A stretch of DNA of 64,000 bases, taken from the NCBI RefSeq assembly GCF_900188095.1, contig NZ_FZOT01000001.1:310001-374000 (forward strand), in the 5' to 3' direction. Source of the DNA: Noviherbaspirillum humi. Lineage in GTDB: Bacteria > Pseudomonadota > Gammaproteobacteria > Burkholderiales > Burkholderiaceae_D. The notes under the pieces are model-generated. The model did no database searches. It had not been told where the DNA came from and worked only from the letters and a program-made list of their open reading frames with translations. This document shows, one piece after another, positions 26,744 to 38,503 of this stretch (the stretch's first letter is position 1; the number at the start of each line of letters is the position of its first letter). The position numbers were made by a program, and so were the translations under genes.

Positions 26744-27583
26744 ATGACCGACCGCTACCTGATGTGCGCCCCCGATCATTTCACCGTCGCCTACGCCATC
26801 AATCCCTGGATGAAGGGCAATATCGCCAAGGACAACCGCGACATGGCGCTGCGCCAGTGGTCGGCCTTGCATGGCATGCTGACGCGGGCAGCGCAGGTGC
26901 AGGTGATGCCGTCGGCGCCCGGCGTGCCGGACATGGTCTTCACCGCCAATGCCGGCCTGGTGCTGGAAAGCCGGGTGGTGCTGTCACGCTTCCGGCATGT
27001 GGAGCGGCAGGCGGAGGAAGCGCATTTCGAGCGCTGGTTCCGGCAGCAGGGCATGGAAGTGCTGCGGCTGCCGCCCGAACTGCGCTTCGAGGGCGCCGGC
27101 GACGCACTGCTCGACCGCGGCCAGCCGCTGCTGTGGCTGGGCCACGGACATCGATCGGAGTCGGCTTGCGCGCCGCTGCTGCAGCAGATGCTGGATATCG
27201 AGGTAGAACCATTGCGCCTGGTCGACCCGCGCTTCTACCACCTCGACACCTGCTTCTGCCCCCTGGAAGGCGGCTATCTGATTTATTACCCGGCCGCCTT
27301 CGATGCGGCCTCGCGCGAACGCATCCACGCCCGCATTCCGGCCGAGCGGCGCATTGCGGTGATCTCGGCCGATGCCGCCGCCTTTGCCTGCAATGCCGTC
27401 AATACCGGCCATTACGTCTTCCTGAATCGCGCCTCGGCAATCCTGGTCAAGGAATTGCGCTCGCGCGGCTTCATCCCGCGCCAGACGCCGCTGGGCGAAT
27501 TCATGAAGGCCGGCGGCGCTGCCAAGTGCCTGACGCTGAAGCTCAACGAGGCGCGCCTCGCCCCGGCTCGAAGCGTCGCCTGA
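26744..27583 (+). CDS. Arginine dihydrolase-like / dimethylargininase-family enzyme
   Basis: The 279-residue protein belongs to the guanidino-group-modifying superfamily. Visible catalytic residues are Glu116 and Asp120 (FEGAGD), His166 (YHLDTC) and Cys262 (AKCLTLKL). The N-terminus (MCAPDHF...INPWM) and Asn69 in FTANAG match the cyanobacterial arginine dihydrolase (ArgZ/AgrE) N-terminal domain, where an Asn at this place is reported to favour release of ornithine and two ammonia instead of citrulline. From memory, positions are shifted by about two from ArgZ. It lacks the C-terminal ornithine cyclodeaminase-like part of AgrE. AGGAGAAG precedes the ATG. It is often annotated as dimethylarginine dimethylaminohydrolase; the rocD neighbour favours an ornithine-forming role. 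Confidence 0.78.
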   Translation: MTDRYLMCAPDHFTVAYAINPWMKGNIAKDNRDMALRQWSALHGMLTRAAQVQVMPSAPGVPDMVFTANAGLVLESRVVLSRFRHVERQAEEAHFERWFRQQGMEVLRLPPELRFEGAGDALLDRGQPLLWLGHGHRSESACAPLLQQMLDIEVEPLRLVDPRFYHLDTCFCPLEGGYLIYYPAAFDAASRERIHARIPAERRIAVISADAAAFACNAVNTGHYVFLNRASAILVKELRSRGFIPRQTPLGEFMKAGGAAKCLTLKLNEARLAPARSVA

Positions 27584-27590
27584 CGGCAGT

Positions 27591-27616
27591 CCGGGCGACG
27601 CGGACACGTCGCCCGG
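27591..27616 (+). terminator. Hairpin after the rocD-argZ pair
   Basis: CCGGGCGACG and CGTCGCCCGG form a perfect 10-bp stem with a six-base loop, starting eight bases after the stop. The following CGGCTTCGCC is not U-rich, so termination may be weak or Rho-aided. Confidence 0.5.
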
Positions 27617-27663
27617 CGGCTTCGCCAAAGCTGGCTTTTCCAGAGCAAATCCTTGATTTGCCT

Positions 27664-27669
27664 TATAAT
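27664..27669 (+). promoter_or_regulatory. -10 element of metH (TATAAT)
   Basis: A perfect TATAAT lies seven bases before the first base of the riboswitch stem (27676), so transcription would start almost exactly at the aptamer. No good -35 hexamer is visible at the usual spacing. Confidence 0.6.
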
Positions 27670-27675
27670 TCCATT

Positions 27676-27756
27676 GCGCCGATTTGATTGAAAGGTCAAA
27701 CCCAGCTTGCGGGCGCCAGGGTACCCAGTCCCGTTACAAATGCTGCTAAAGCGGAC
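27676..27756 (+). promoter_or_regulatory. SAM-II-type riboswitch upstream of metH (enlarged variant)
   Basis: The order of conserved pieces matches the SAM-II aptamer: stem GCGCC (27676-27680), GATTTGA, CAGCTTGC, stem partner GGCGC (27712-27716), ACAAAT and GCTAAAG. Compared with the metX copy it has a longer first loop that can form TTTGA/TCAAA, and about 16 extra bases after the stem partner containing GGGTACCC. S-adenosylmethionine binding would stabilise a pseudoknot using the GCTAAAG strand. The same strand continues as AGCGGAC, complementary to GTCCGCT (27772-27778) in the terminator that follows, so the switch probably acts by transcription termination. Family match is from memory. Confidence 0.82.
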
Positions 27757-27766
27757 AAGCATCCAG

Positions 27767-27796
27767 ACCCGGTCCGCTGCGCAGGCCGGGTTTTTT
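27767..27796 (+). terminator. Riboswitch-controlled intrinsic terminator before metH
   Basis: ACCCGG (27767-27772) pairs with CCGGGT (27786-27791) and is followed by six T. The loop contains GTCCGCT, which can instead pair with AGCGGAC of the aptamer (27750-27756), giving an antiterminator. It lies about 40 bases before the metH ATG. Confidence 0.85.
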
Positions 27797-27838
27797 GCTT
27801 TTCAAGACAATCCCATCATCACCCACCACGAGTAAGCC

Positions 27839-31606
<3,768 letters not shown>

Positions 31607-31631
31607 GCCGGCGGCTGATCCGCGGCGGCGC

Positions 31632-32912
31632 TCAGCAAAGGGTGCGCCGGGACACGCTTTCGCTCCAGCCGAACGCATCCAGCTGGGCGCGATACAAGTC
31701 ATCGACACGCAGCCGCAGCCGGCCAAGCAGCTCGCTCATGAGCGCGAGATCCGGGTGCGGCTGCTCGGTGCATTCCACCAGGCACAGCATGTCGCCGTAC
31801 ACGCCGTGCCGCTCCAGCAGGGCTTGTCCGACGGCGTCTGAAACCGGGATATTGCACAGCACCTCAACCATCGGCATGCCGAACAGCGCATCCATGAGGG
31901 ACACCATGCCGATGGTGAAAGCGGTTTCCGCCATGGCGAGATCGCCCGGCTGGTGCTGCTGCGCCAGCAGCTCTAGCATGCGGGCGCGGGTCGTGGCCAA
32001 TATCAGGAGCGGATCGCGGCGCTGCTTCTGGGGCGTTGCATCGGCATACAGCATGATCTGCAGCCAGCGCCTGAGCTGATCGCGGCCGAGCACGCGCAAT
32101 GCCTGGGCGATCGAGTCGATGCATCCGCCGGTGCCGACGAAAGGCGTATTGGCCAGCCGAAGCAGGTTGATGCAGAGCGAGATGTCGCGCTTGATGGCCT
32201 TTTCGATGGCTGCGTCGTCGGCCTCGGCCACCACCAGCGTGAGCAAGTCCACCACGGCCAGCTGGGAGGGCGAGAGCTTCTTCCCTTTCAGCACGGTGGG
32301 ATGGGCGAAGTAATAGCCCTGGAAGTAATCGAAGCCCAGTTCCATGCAGGCGTCGAACTGTTCGCGGCTCTCCACTTTTTCCGCCAGCAGCAGCTTGCCC
32401 TGCGCCTTGAAGCGGGCGGCCAGCACTTGCAGATCCCCATCCGGAACATCGCACAAGTCCAGCTTCACGATTTGCACCAGAGGCAGCAGCGCCTGCACCT
32501 GCGGTCCATCGGCGATGACGTCATCCAGGGCGAAGCGGAAACCCTGGCTGGCCAGTTCGGCAATCCGGTCGATGATGGCCGGCGTCACCGGCATGGTCTC
32601 GATGATCTCCAGGACCACTCTTTCCTGCGGCAGGAAGCGGAAGATGTCGCTGCGCAGCACGGCATCATCGACGTTCAGGAAGGCGATGGCGTTGCCGACC
32701 ACCTGCTCGAGGCCGAGATGAGCGGTATGGGCGATGACTGCGGCGGTCGCTGCGAGGTCATTCTTGACGCAGGCCGGCCCGGTTTCGGTATTGCGAAACA
32801 GGGGCTCATAGCCGCACAGCTGCTGCGACCTGTCGAGTATGGATTGGCGCGCGAGGAAGAATTCCGCCACTTGGACGGCATGCATTTGCTTGGCTGCGAT
32901 CGTGGTAGACAT
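31632..32912 (-). CDS. EAL-HDOD signalling protein
   Basis: The 426-residue protein has an N-terminal EAL-like domain (about 15-200) and a C-terminal HDOD domain (about 205-400). The EAL motif is changed to YEPLFR, the metal-site motif reads LDDVIADG, and the end reads FQGYYFAHP, so it may lack phosphodiesterase activity and only bind c-di-GMP or act through partners. HDOD proteins of this type (YuxH/CdgJ-like) affect motility and biofilm growth in other bacteria. It is monocistronic, with an upstream region of about 316 bases shared with the divergent hydroxyacid dehydrogenase. Confidence 0.88.
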   Translation of the reverse strand: MSTTIAAKQMHAVQVAEFFLARQSILDRSQQLCGYEPLFRNTETGPACVKNDLAATAAVIAHTAHLGLEQVVGNAIAFLNVDDAVLRSDIFRFLPQERVVLEIIETMPVTPAIIDRIAELASQGFRFALDDVIADGPQVQALLPLVQIVKLDLCDVPDGDLQVLAARFKAQGKLLLAEKVESREQFDACMELGFDYFQGYYFAHPTVLKGKKLSPSQLAVVDLLTLVVAEADDAAIEKAIKRDISLCINLLRLANTPFVGTGGCIDSIAQALRVLGRDQLRRWLQIMLYADATPQKQRRDPLLILATTRARMLELLAQQHQPGDLAMAETAFTIGMVSLMDALFGMPMVEVLCNIPVSDAVGQALLERHGVYGDMLCLVECTEQPHPDLALMSELLGRLRLRVDDLYRAQLDAFGWSESVSRRTLC

Positions 32913-33228
32913 GTTTCCCGTTCTTGTTGTTGGCCATGGGCGATGTCATCACCTGCGGCTGCCGGAGCGGGATCGATGCGAACAGGTCGTATGGGTCGCA
33001 GTGGTGCCTGAGCGGACAACCAGCAAGCCTTTGGCAGACTTGCGACGCATACGGCCTGTTGACACCGTAAGGTGCGCAGGTAGGAAAAGTCTTATTCAAT
33101 GTAAGCGGATTTTTTATTAATGCCGAGCATTTTTTGTTGTGCGATGCAGAGGATGTTGCAGCTTCTCCTCAGTTGCATTCGCGCTATGATGTGCCGCACC
33201 ATTACCAAAGAATAAAGAGGAGAGAAGA
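32913..33228. other. Divergent intergenic region
   Basis: These 316 bases hold no gene I can support. They are the promoter region for both neighbours. TATGAT at 33185-33190 is a plausible -10 for the plus-strand dehydrogenase, but no clear -35 is spaced correctly. The part around 33090-33145 is AT-rich. Confidence 0.4.
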
Positions 33229-34200
33229 ATGCGAATCGCCATTCCGGACGACTATCAGAATGTCATACAAAAATTGGACTGCTTCTCCGTGCTGCAAGGG
33301 CATGAAGTGACTGTTTATCACGATACCGTGAGCGATATCGACCAGTTGGCGGCACGTTTCGCCGATGCGGAATGCCTGGTGCTCACGCGCGAGCGCACCC
33401 GCATCACGGCCGAACTGCTCGAGCGCCTGCCAAAACTGAAGCTGATCAGCCAGACTGGCAAGGCCGGCGAGCATATCGACTTGAAGGCCTGCACTGCACG
33501 GGGCGTGGCGGTGGTGGAAGGCTTCGGCTCGCCGGTCGCGCCGGCCGAACTGACCTGGGCGCTGATCATGGCCTCGCGCCGCCACCTCGTTCAGTCCGCG
33601 CAGGACATGAAGCAGGGCAAATGGCAAACCACCATCGGCACTGCCCTGCATGGGCAACGCCTTGGCATCTGGAGCTACGGGAAGATCGGCAAGATGATCG
33701 CCGGCTATGGCAAGGCTTTCGGCATGCGTGTCTGGGCCTGGGGCGGCGAGAAATCGCGTCAGGCGGCGATCGCCGACGGCTTCGAGGCGGCGCCTTCGCG
33801 CGAAGCCTTCTTTCGCGAGTCGGATGTGATTTCGCTGCATATCCGCCTGCTGGCCGCGACCCGCGGCATCGTGACGCTGCAGGACCTGCAGATGATGAAG
33901 CCGGATGCATTGATCACCAATACCAGTCGGGCCGAACTGATTGCCCCCGGCGCGCTGGAAGCCGCGCTCAGCAGCGGACGACCCGGGTTTGCCGCCATCG
34001 ATGTGTACGAGCAGGAACCGATGCTGGACCCGGACCACCCCCTGCTGCAGATGCCGAACGTGCTGTGCACGCCGCACCTCGGCTACGTCGAGAAGAATGG
34101 CTACGAACTGTATTTCGGCACGGCCTTCCGCAACGTGCTGGATTTCGCCGCCGGCACGCCGAAGAACGTGGCCAACCCCGAGGTGCTGGGCAAAGCCTGA
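33229..34200 (+). CDS. D-2-hydroxyacid dehydrogenase family protein
   Basis: The 323-residue protein has the D-isomer-specific 2-hydroxyacid dehydrogenase fold, with a central NAD-binding segment (IWSYGKIGKMIAGYGKAFG, about residues 146-164), the catalytic Arg in NTSRAEL, Glu in YEQEP and His in TPHLG. The first Gly of the usual GxGxxG is Ser here. The substrate cannot be told. A GAGGAGAGAAGA site precedes the ATG. Its stop abuts the stop of the convergent amidotransferase with no spacing. Confidence 0.88.
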   Translation: MRIAIPDDYQNVIQKLDCFSVLQGHEVTVYHDTVSDIDQLAARFADAECLVLTRERTRITAELLERLPKLKLISQTGKAGEHIDLKACTARGVAVVEGFGSPVAPAELTWALIMASRRHLVQSAQDMKQGKWQTTIGTALHGQRLGIWSYGKIGKMIAGYGKAFGMRVWAWGGEKSRQAAIADGFEAAPSREAFFRESDVISLHIRLLAATRGIVTLQDLQMMKPDALITNTSRAELIAPGALEAALSSGRPGFAAIDVYEQEPMLDPDHPLLQMPNVLCTPHLGYVEKNGYELYFGTAFRNVLDFAAGTPKNVANPEVLGKA

Positions 34201-34965
34201 TTACAACGGCGCGCCGTCGACGAACACCTTCAGCTCGCCCGGGAGGAAGCCGGTCCAGGTTTCGTTGGTGGTCAGCGGCGAAGTGACGATCACGGCCACC
34301 CGGTCCTTCGGGGTCGTCACCTCGGCGAAATCCACCAGCATGTCTTCGTCCGACAGCTTGGCGGTGGAGAAGGGATACTGGCGCACGATGTAATGCAGGC
34401 TGGTGGAGCAATGGACGAACAGCGCGGTGCCGTCCGACAGCATCATGTTGAAGGTGCCATGCCGGGCGATCTGGGCAGTCAGTTCCCGCAGCGCCTCTGT
34501 CAATGCCTCCAGGGCCGGCGGCGTGTCGCCGAAGCGGCGCCGCAGTTCCTGCAGCAGGTAGCAGAACGCCAGCTCGCTGTCGGTGGAGCCGACGCAGCGG
34601 AAGGCGCCGTTGAGTTCCGGCGAGAAATCCTTCAGGTCGCCATTGTGCGCGAATACCCAATAGCGTCCCCACAGCTCGCGCACGAACGGGTGGCAGTTTT
34701 CCAGCGCGATCTGCCCCTGAGTCGCCTTGCGGATGTGGGCGATGACATTGCGCGACTTGATCGGATAGCGCTTGATCAGGTCGGCGATCGGCGAATCGAT
34801 CGCCGCCTGATAATCGACGAAGTGCCGCACGCCGGCGCCCTCGAAGAAGGCGATGCCCCAGCCGTCGCTATGATGGTCGGTGCGTCCGCCGCGGGTGGCG
34901 AACCCGGTGAAGCTGAAGATGATGTCGGTCGGGACATTGCAATTCATTCCGAGCAGCTGACACAT
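34201..34965 (-). CDS. Class II glutamine amidotransferase (YafJ-like)
   Basis: The 254-residue protein has an N-terminal nucleophile Cys2 (MCQLLGMNC), typical of class II (Ntn) amidotransferases after Met removal, and motifs HSDGWG, HIRKAT and FAHNG. It is the free-standing YafJ/YtrC type, whose amide acceptor is unknown. AGGGG precedes the start. It is third in a minus-strand series after the TrmB-like and LysR genes. Confidence 0.9.
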   Translation of the reverse strand: MCQLLGMNCNVPTDIIFSFTGFATRGGRTDHHSDGWGIAFFEGAGVRHFVDYQAAIDSPIADLIKRYPIKSRNVIAHIRKATQGQIALENCHPFVRELWGRYWVFAHNGDLKDFSPELNGAFRCVGSTDSELAFCYLLQELRRRFGDTPPALEALTEALRELTAQIARHGTFNMMLSDGTALFVHCSTSLHYIVRQYPFSTAKLSDEDMLVDFAEVTTPKDRVAVIVTSPLTTNETWTGFLPGELKVFVDGAPL

Positions 34966-35054
34966 GGACCCCTGTTCCCTTCTCGTTCGGTAGATATGAA
35001 GACTGGCTGACTGCCTTCACTTTGCCGAAACCGGCCGCTTCGCGCAACCTCTGT

Positions 35055-35978
35055 TCAACGCTGCGGCGCCAGCCAGGGATCGCTGTCGGGGTGGGGGAAG
35101 CGGGCAACCATGAAGTCGACGAAGCTGCGCACCTTGGCCGACAGCAGGCGGCGGCTGGGGTAGACCATGTCGATCGTCATCTGCCCCAGATTATGCTGAG
35201 GCAGGAGACGCACCAGGCGGCCGCTGCTGAGGTCGTCGCCCAGGCTGAAGGAAGACCGGATCATGATGCCCATGCCGGCCAGCGCGCATTGGCGCAGCAG
35301 GTCGGCATTGTTCGACACCATGCGCGCATGGATCGGGATGTTGACATGGCCGCCGCCATCTACCGCCAGCGGCCAGTGGTGGCGCAGCTGTTCATAAGAG
35401 AAATTCAGGCAGGCGTGGCGCGAGATGTCTTCGGGCTTCACCGGCGTGCCATGGCGCCGAAGGTAGTCTGGAGAGGCGCACAGCAGCACCTCGCAGCGCG
35501 CCAGCCGGCGCACGATCAGGCTGCCGTCCACTTTCTGCAGCGCGGTCAGGATGCCGATGTCGTATCCGTCCTCGACGAGGTCCACCGAGCGCTCCGACAG
35601 CGTCACGTCCAGCGTGACGTCGGGAAAACGCTGCGCATAATCGGGCAGCAGGGCGGCGAGCTGATACTGGCCGAAGCCGACATGCGAGAACAGGCGCAGC
35701 GTGCCGCCAGGCCGCGTTGCCTGGGAAGAGGCGACTGCCTCGGCATCGTCGATTTCCTGCAGGATCTGGGTCACCCGGTCGAGATAAGCCTGGCCGCTCT
35801 CGGTCAGAGAAAGCTTGCGCGTGGTGCGGTTGAGCAGCCGGGTGCCGAGATGATTTTCCAGATCCGCCACATGCCGTGTCACGACCGCGTTCGACATGCC
35901 CAGGACATGGCCGGCGCGGGAAAATCCGCCCTGTTCAACCACCTTGGCAAACACGCGCATCGATTGCAGACGATCCAT
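35055..35978 (-). CDS. LysR family transcriptional regulator
   Basis: The 307-residue protein has the LysR N-terminal helix-turn-helix (MDRLQSMRVFAKVVEQGGFSR ending near residue 60, with NAVVTRHVADLE) and a C-terminal substrate-binding domain. It lies 33 bases after the TrmB-like gene. No divergent neighbour gives a target, so its effector and regulon are unknown. Confidence 0.92.
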   Translation of the reverse strand: MDRLQSMRVFAKVVEQGGFSRAGHVLGMSNAVVTRHVADLENHLGTRLLNRTTRKLSLTESGQAYLDRVTQILQEIDDAEAVASSQATRPGGTLRLFSHVGFGQYQLAALLPDYAQRFPDVTLDVTLSERSVDLVEDGYDIGILTALQKVDGSLIVRRLARCEVLLCASPDYLRRHGTPVKPEDISRHACLNFSYEQLRHHWPLAVDGGGHVNIPIHARMVSNNADLLRQCALAGMGIMIRSSFSLGDDLSSGRLVRLLPQHNLGQMTIDMVYPSRRLLSAKVRSFVDFMVARFPHPDSDPWLAPQR

Positions 35979-36011
35979 GGATGACTGGCTCCGTTCAGGG
36001 GAAAGACTGGG

Positions 36012-36686
36012 TCAGCGGCTGTCCAGATCGGCCTGGCAGCGCCACAGCCCATGTCCCGAGGCAAGATACTTGCGCTCGAAAGGGGTGATGGTGTCTTGCG
36101 GCGCATAGGATTCGGTCGTCAGCGCCGTCACGCCCAGCTGCCGCAATGCCGCGGCGAATTCGTCGATGTAGATGCGCCAGTTGCTGCGGCATTCGAGCCT
36201 GCCGCCGAGGGCCACCATGGCGGGAAACACCGCATGGCCGTGCCAGCGCCGGCCGAGGTGGCCGATCTTGGGCCACGGGTTGGGATACAGCAGGAAATGC
36301 TTCGCCGGACGCACTTTGGCGGTAAGCATCAAGCGCCAGTAATCCACCGCGTCGGCGCGGATCAGAATCAGGTTCTGCGGCACCTCGTCTGGCCACAGGC
36401 GCTTTCTTTCCAGCCGGTCAAGGGATTGATCCAGACCGATCACGAAATGCTCCGGATGGCTGGCGGCAAGATGATAGGTCGACAGGCCGACCCCGCATCC
36501 GCTATCGAGGATCAGCGGCGCTTCGCCGGCCGCGCGCCACGCGGCCATGCTTTCGTCGAAGGCACGGCGGTTGTAGTCCGTGATGGGCTTCTGGAAAACA
36601 TTGGCCGCGTGCCTGGCGACGGTGGCTTGCAGTCTTTCATGCACACCTGTCTGGCCGCTGCTGATCTGGCGGGAATTGCCGTACAT
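36012..36686 (-). CDS. TrmB-like SAM-dependent methyltransferase
   Basis: The 224-residue protein has the SAM-binding segment ILDSGCGVGLST (about residues 57-68) and the TrmB-specific YPNPWPK...RRW motif, where the family usually has FPDPWPKxRH. It resembles tRNA (guanine-46-N7) methyltransferases, but PNPWP in place of PDPWP makes the exact reaction uncertain. I chose the ATG at 36686 (MYGNSRQISSGQTGVH) because the family's N-terminus begins there; an upstream ATG at 36758 adds an Arg/Cys-rich extension. There is no strong ribosome site. Confidence 0.8.
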   Translation of the reverse strand: MYGNSRQISSGQTGVHERLQATVARHAANVFQKPITDYNRRAFDESMAAWRAAGEAPLILDSGCGVGLSTYHLAASHPEHFVIGLDQSLDRLERKRLWPDEVPQNLILIRADAVDYWRLMLTAKVRPAKHFLLYPNPWPKIGHLGRRWHGHAVFPAMVALGGRLECRSNWRIYIDEFAAALRQLGVTALTTESYAPQDTITPFERKYLASGHGLWRCQADLDSR

Positions 36687-36918
36687 ATTTTGCCGGGGTC
36701 GGTAAATCTTGCGGCACCGTGAAAGCGGTGCGCGAATCGATGGCAGGCATGATGCCACATTGCATGGCCTTGCGCCGGATCAGGGGAGAGGGAGGCGCGC
36801 TACGCAGAAATTTGCCGAGTACGGCAAGTCACTGGCTAAGCGCTGATGAAGGGAAACCAGGGAAGGAAGCCGACGCCGGCAATTCGGTGCGCCGTTCGCG
36901 TCGCTTGGAAGGGCTCGT

Positions 36919-36944
36919 CAGCCCCTGTGCTGTGACAGGGGCTG
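36919..36944 (-). terminator. Hairpin after the BTH_I0359 gene
   Basis: CAGCCCCTGT and ACAGGGGCTG form a perfect 10-bp stem with a six-base loop, about ten bases past the stop of the minus-strand gene. The following minus-strand sequence is not U-rich, so it may be a weak or Rho-aided terminator. Confidence 0.5.
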
Positions 36945-36954
36945 CGTTTGCCGG

Positions 36955-37212
36955 TCAATGGAGGATCATTGGTTGACGCATCAGGGCGTCATACTTGCCA
37001 AGGTAGCTGTCGATTTCCTCGACGGTAGGCTCCGTGGCGATTAGGTTTTCCACTTCTTCCCTGAAGGACCGGGCCAACGTTCCGCCGATGAAGATTTCAC
37101 GCTTGCCCGATTTGTCCATGATTTCATAACCACCGAAACGCAGCGCCTCCCGATCGTCGTCAGCACCGAATTCCACCACGCTGTACTGCTCGCTGTTGTA
37201 GATTAAGTTCAT
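36955..37212 (-). CDS. BTH_I0359 / DUF3567 family protein
   Basis: The 85-residue protein begins MNLIYNSEQYSVVEFGADDD and contains REALRFGGYEIMDK and a C-terminal MRQPMILH, matching the small Burkholderiales-specific family usually labelled BTH_I0359 or DUF3567. Its function is unknown. It is a single gene, ending in a strong hairpin. Confidence 0.88.
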   Translation of the reverse strand: MNLIYNSEQYSVVEFGADDDREALRFGGYEIMDKSGKREIFIGGTLARSFREEVENLIATEPTVEEIDSYLGKYDALMRQPMILH

Positions 37213-37349
37213 GTTGCACTCCTTGTGTTCCGGGTGATTTCTGAGGACCCATGCCCACTAATGCAAAAATGAGGCCACCTTGAACGATTTCAAGCCGGTC
37301 ATGAACGGCGAACTTCCACCCCTGTTTTCGGCACTCGCCCTGTCGGGCT

Positions 37350-37721
37350 TTAGGGCGTGCCCTGCAGCATGATGTCTTCGGTCAAATCCAGCAACTGATC
37401 ATAGGGCGGGGCAGTCAGAAACGCGCGTATCGAGGCCAAGTGCTCAGCGTTCGCAAGGCTGATGAAAAGCCGCCCGGGCTTGCGCCTCAACAGGCGATTA
37501 AGCGTGACCCGCATGGTCAGATTGCCGCTGCAGCAGATGCAGCCCGGGGCAATCCGTGCAATATATACATCCTCCCTGTCAGCTTTGCCATCCAATGCGC
37601 TGCTGCCATAAGGCAAGCCTTCGATCAGAATGGCGGTGTCGCTCTCCTGCGGAAGATGATCGGCAATCTTCTGCTCGCGCATCGAGGCATTGCCGCCAAG
37701 GACGAGCGTGGCCCGGATCAC
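37350..37721 (-). CDS. CobW-like fragment without a P-loop
   Basis: The 123-residue protein has GCICC (about residues 59-63), the metal-binding signature of CobW/COG0523 metallochaperone GTPases, followed by NLTMRVTLNRLLRRKPGRLF, which also resembles CobW. The N-terminus reads LVLGGNASMREQKI where CobW proteins have a Walker A GxxGxGKT, so the nucleotide-binding loop is absent. Its ATG overlaps the stop of the NtrX-like gene (ATGA), so it is probably translated with it. It could be a degenerate or reduced metal-binding protein rather than a GTPase. Confidence 0.75.
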   Translation of the reverse strand: MIRATLVLGGNASMREQKIADHLPQESDTAILIEGLPYGSSALDGKADREDVYIARIAPGCICCSGNLTMRVTLNRLLRRKPGRLFISLANAEHLASIRAFLTAPPYDQLLDLTEDIMLQGTP

Positions 37722-38440
37722 CCCTTGCGGCCGGCCTTGCCCGGCTCCACGCCCAATTGCTTGAGCTTGCGATACAGATGGGTGCGTTCCAGGCCCGTGC
37801 GCTCGGCCACGCGCGTCATGCTGCCACCTTCGCGGACCAGATGGTGTTCGAAATATGCCCGCTCGAAGGCATCGCGTGCTTCCCGAAGCGGCATGTCAAA
37901 GGAAACGCCGAACAGGCCATTCTCGGGCGGCTGCGGGGCGGCCGCTGCCACGGGCCCGTGACTGACTGGGGCGGGCGCGTGCGGAACATGGGATGCCGGC
38001 GCGTGCGGCACGGCCGCATGCTCATGCAGTGGCATGCGGTTCTGGTGGAGCGGCGGGCGCGGGAGATCGCCGGGCTGCGGCCGGGTCAAGCCTTGCTGCA
38101 CCGCCTTCAGCAGCTTTTGCAGGGCGATCGGTTTTTCCAGGAAGTTGAGCGCACCGATGCGCGTTGCCTCCACCGCCGTGTCGATGGTGGCGTGGCCGGA
38201 CATCATGATGACCGGCATGGTCAGCAGCCCGTCGCGCTGCCACTCCTTGAGCAGGGTGACGCCGTCCGTGTCCGGCATCCAGATGTCGAGCAGGACCAGG
38301 TCGGGGGCGCCCTTCGCGCGCTGCTCGCGAGCCTGCTGTGCATTTTCAGCGGTTGTCACGACATGGCCTTCATCGCCCAGAATTTCCGAGAGCAATTCCC
38401 GGATACCCATCTCGTCATCGACCACCAGAATATTTGCCAT
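37718..38440 (-). CDS. ntrX: NtrX-type response regulator lacking the AAA+ domain
   Basis: The 240-residue protein has a receiver domain with phospho-acceptor Asp52 (LLDIWMP), a long Pro/His/Ala-rich linker (about 125-175), and a Fis-type C-terminal helix-turn-helix (EGGSMTRVAERTGLERTHLYRKLKQLG). The sigma-54-activating AAA+ module of true NtrX/NtrC (GAFTGA) is missing. It is encoded directly after the NtrY-type sensor and overlaps a CobW-like gene. It most likely regulates transcription by direct binding rather than by activating sigma-54. Confidence 0.88.
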   Translation of the reverse strand: MANILVVDDEMGIRELLSEILGDEGHVVTTAENAQQAREQRAKGAPDLVLLDIWMPDTDGVTLLKEWQRDGLLTMPVIMMSGHATIDTAVEATRIGALNFLEKPIALQKLLKAVQQGLTRPQPGDLPRPPLHQNRMPLHEHAAVPHAPASHVPHAPAPVSHGPVAAAAPQPPENGLFGVSFDMPLREARDAFERAYFEHHLVREGGSMTRVAERTGLERTHLYRKLKQLGVEPGKAGRKG

Positions 38441-38503
38441 AGGGTTGCCTTGTTCGCTTCAATTATTGCTGATGTCTTGTGGGGCTATCGTCATCGACCG
38501 TCT

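Noticed and set aside
27676-27756. An SAH riboswitch before metH
   Set aside because: SAH switches are also found before metH, but the conserved strings here (GATTTGA, GCTTGC, ACAAAT, GCTAAAG) are those of SAM-II.
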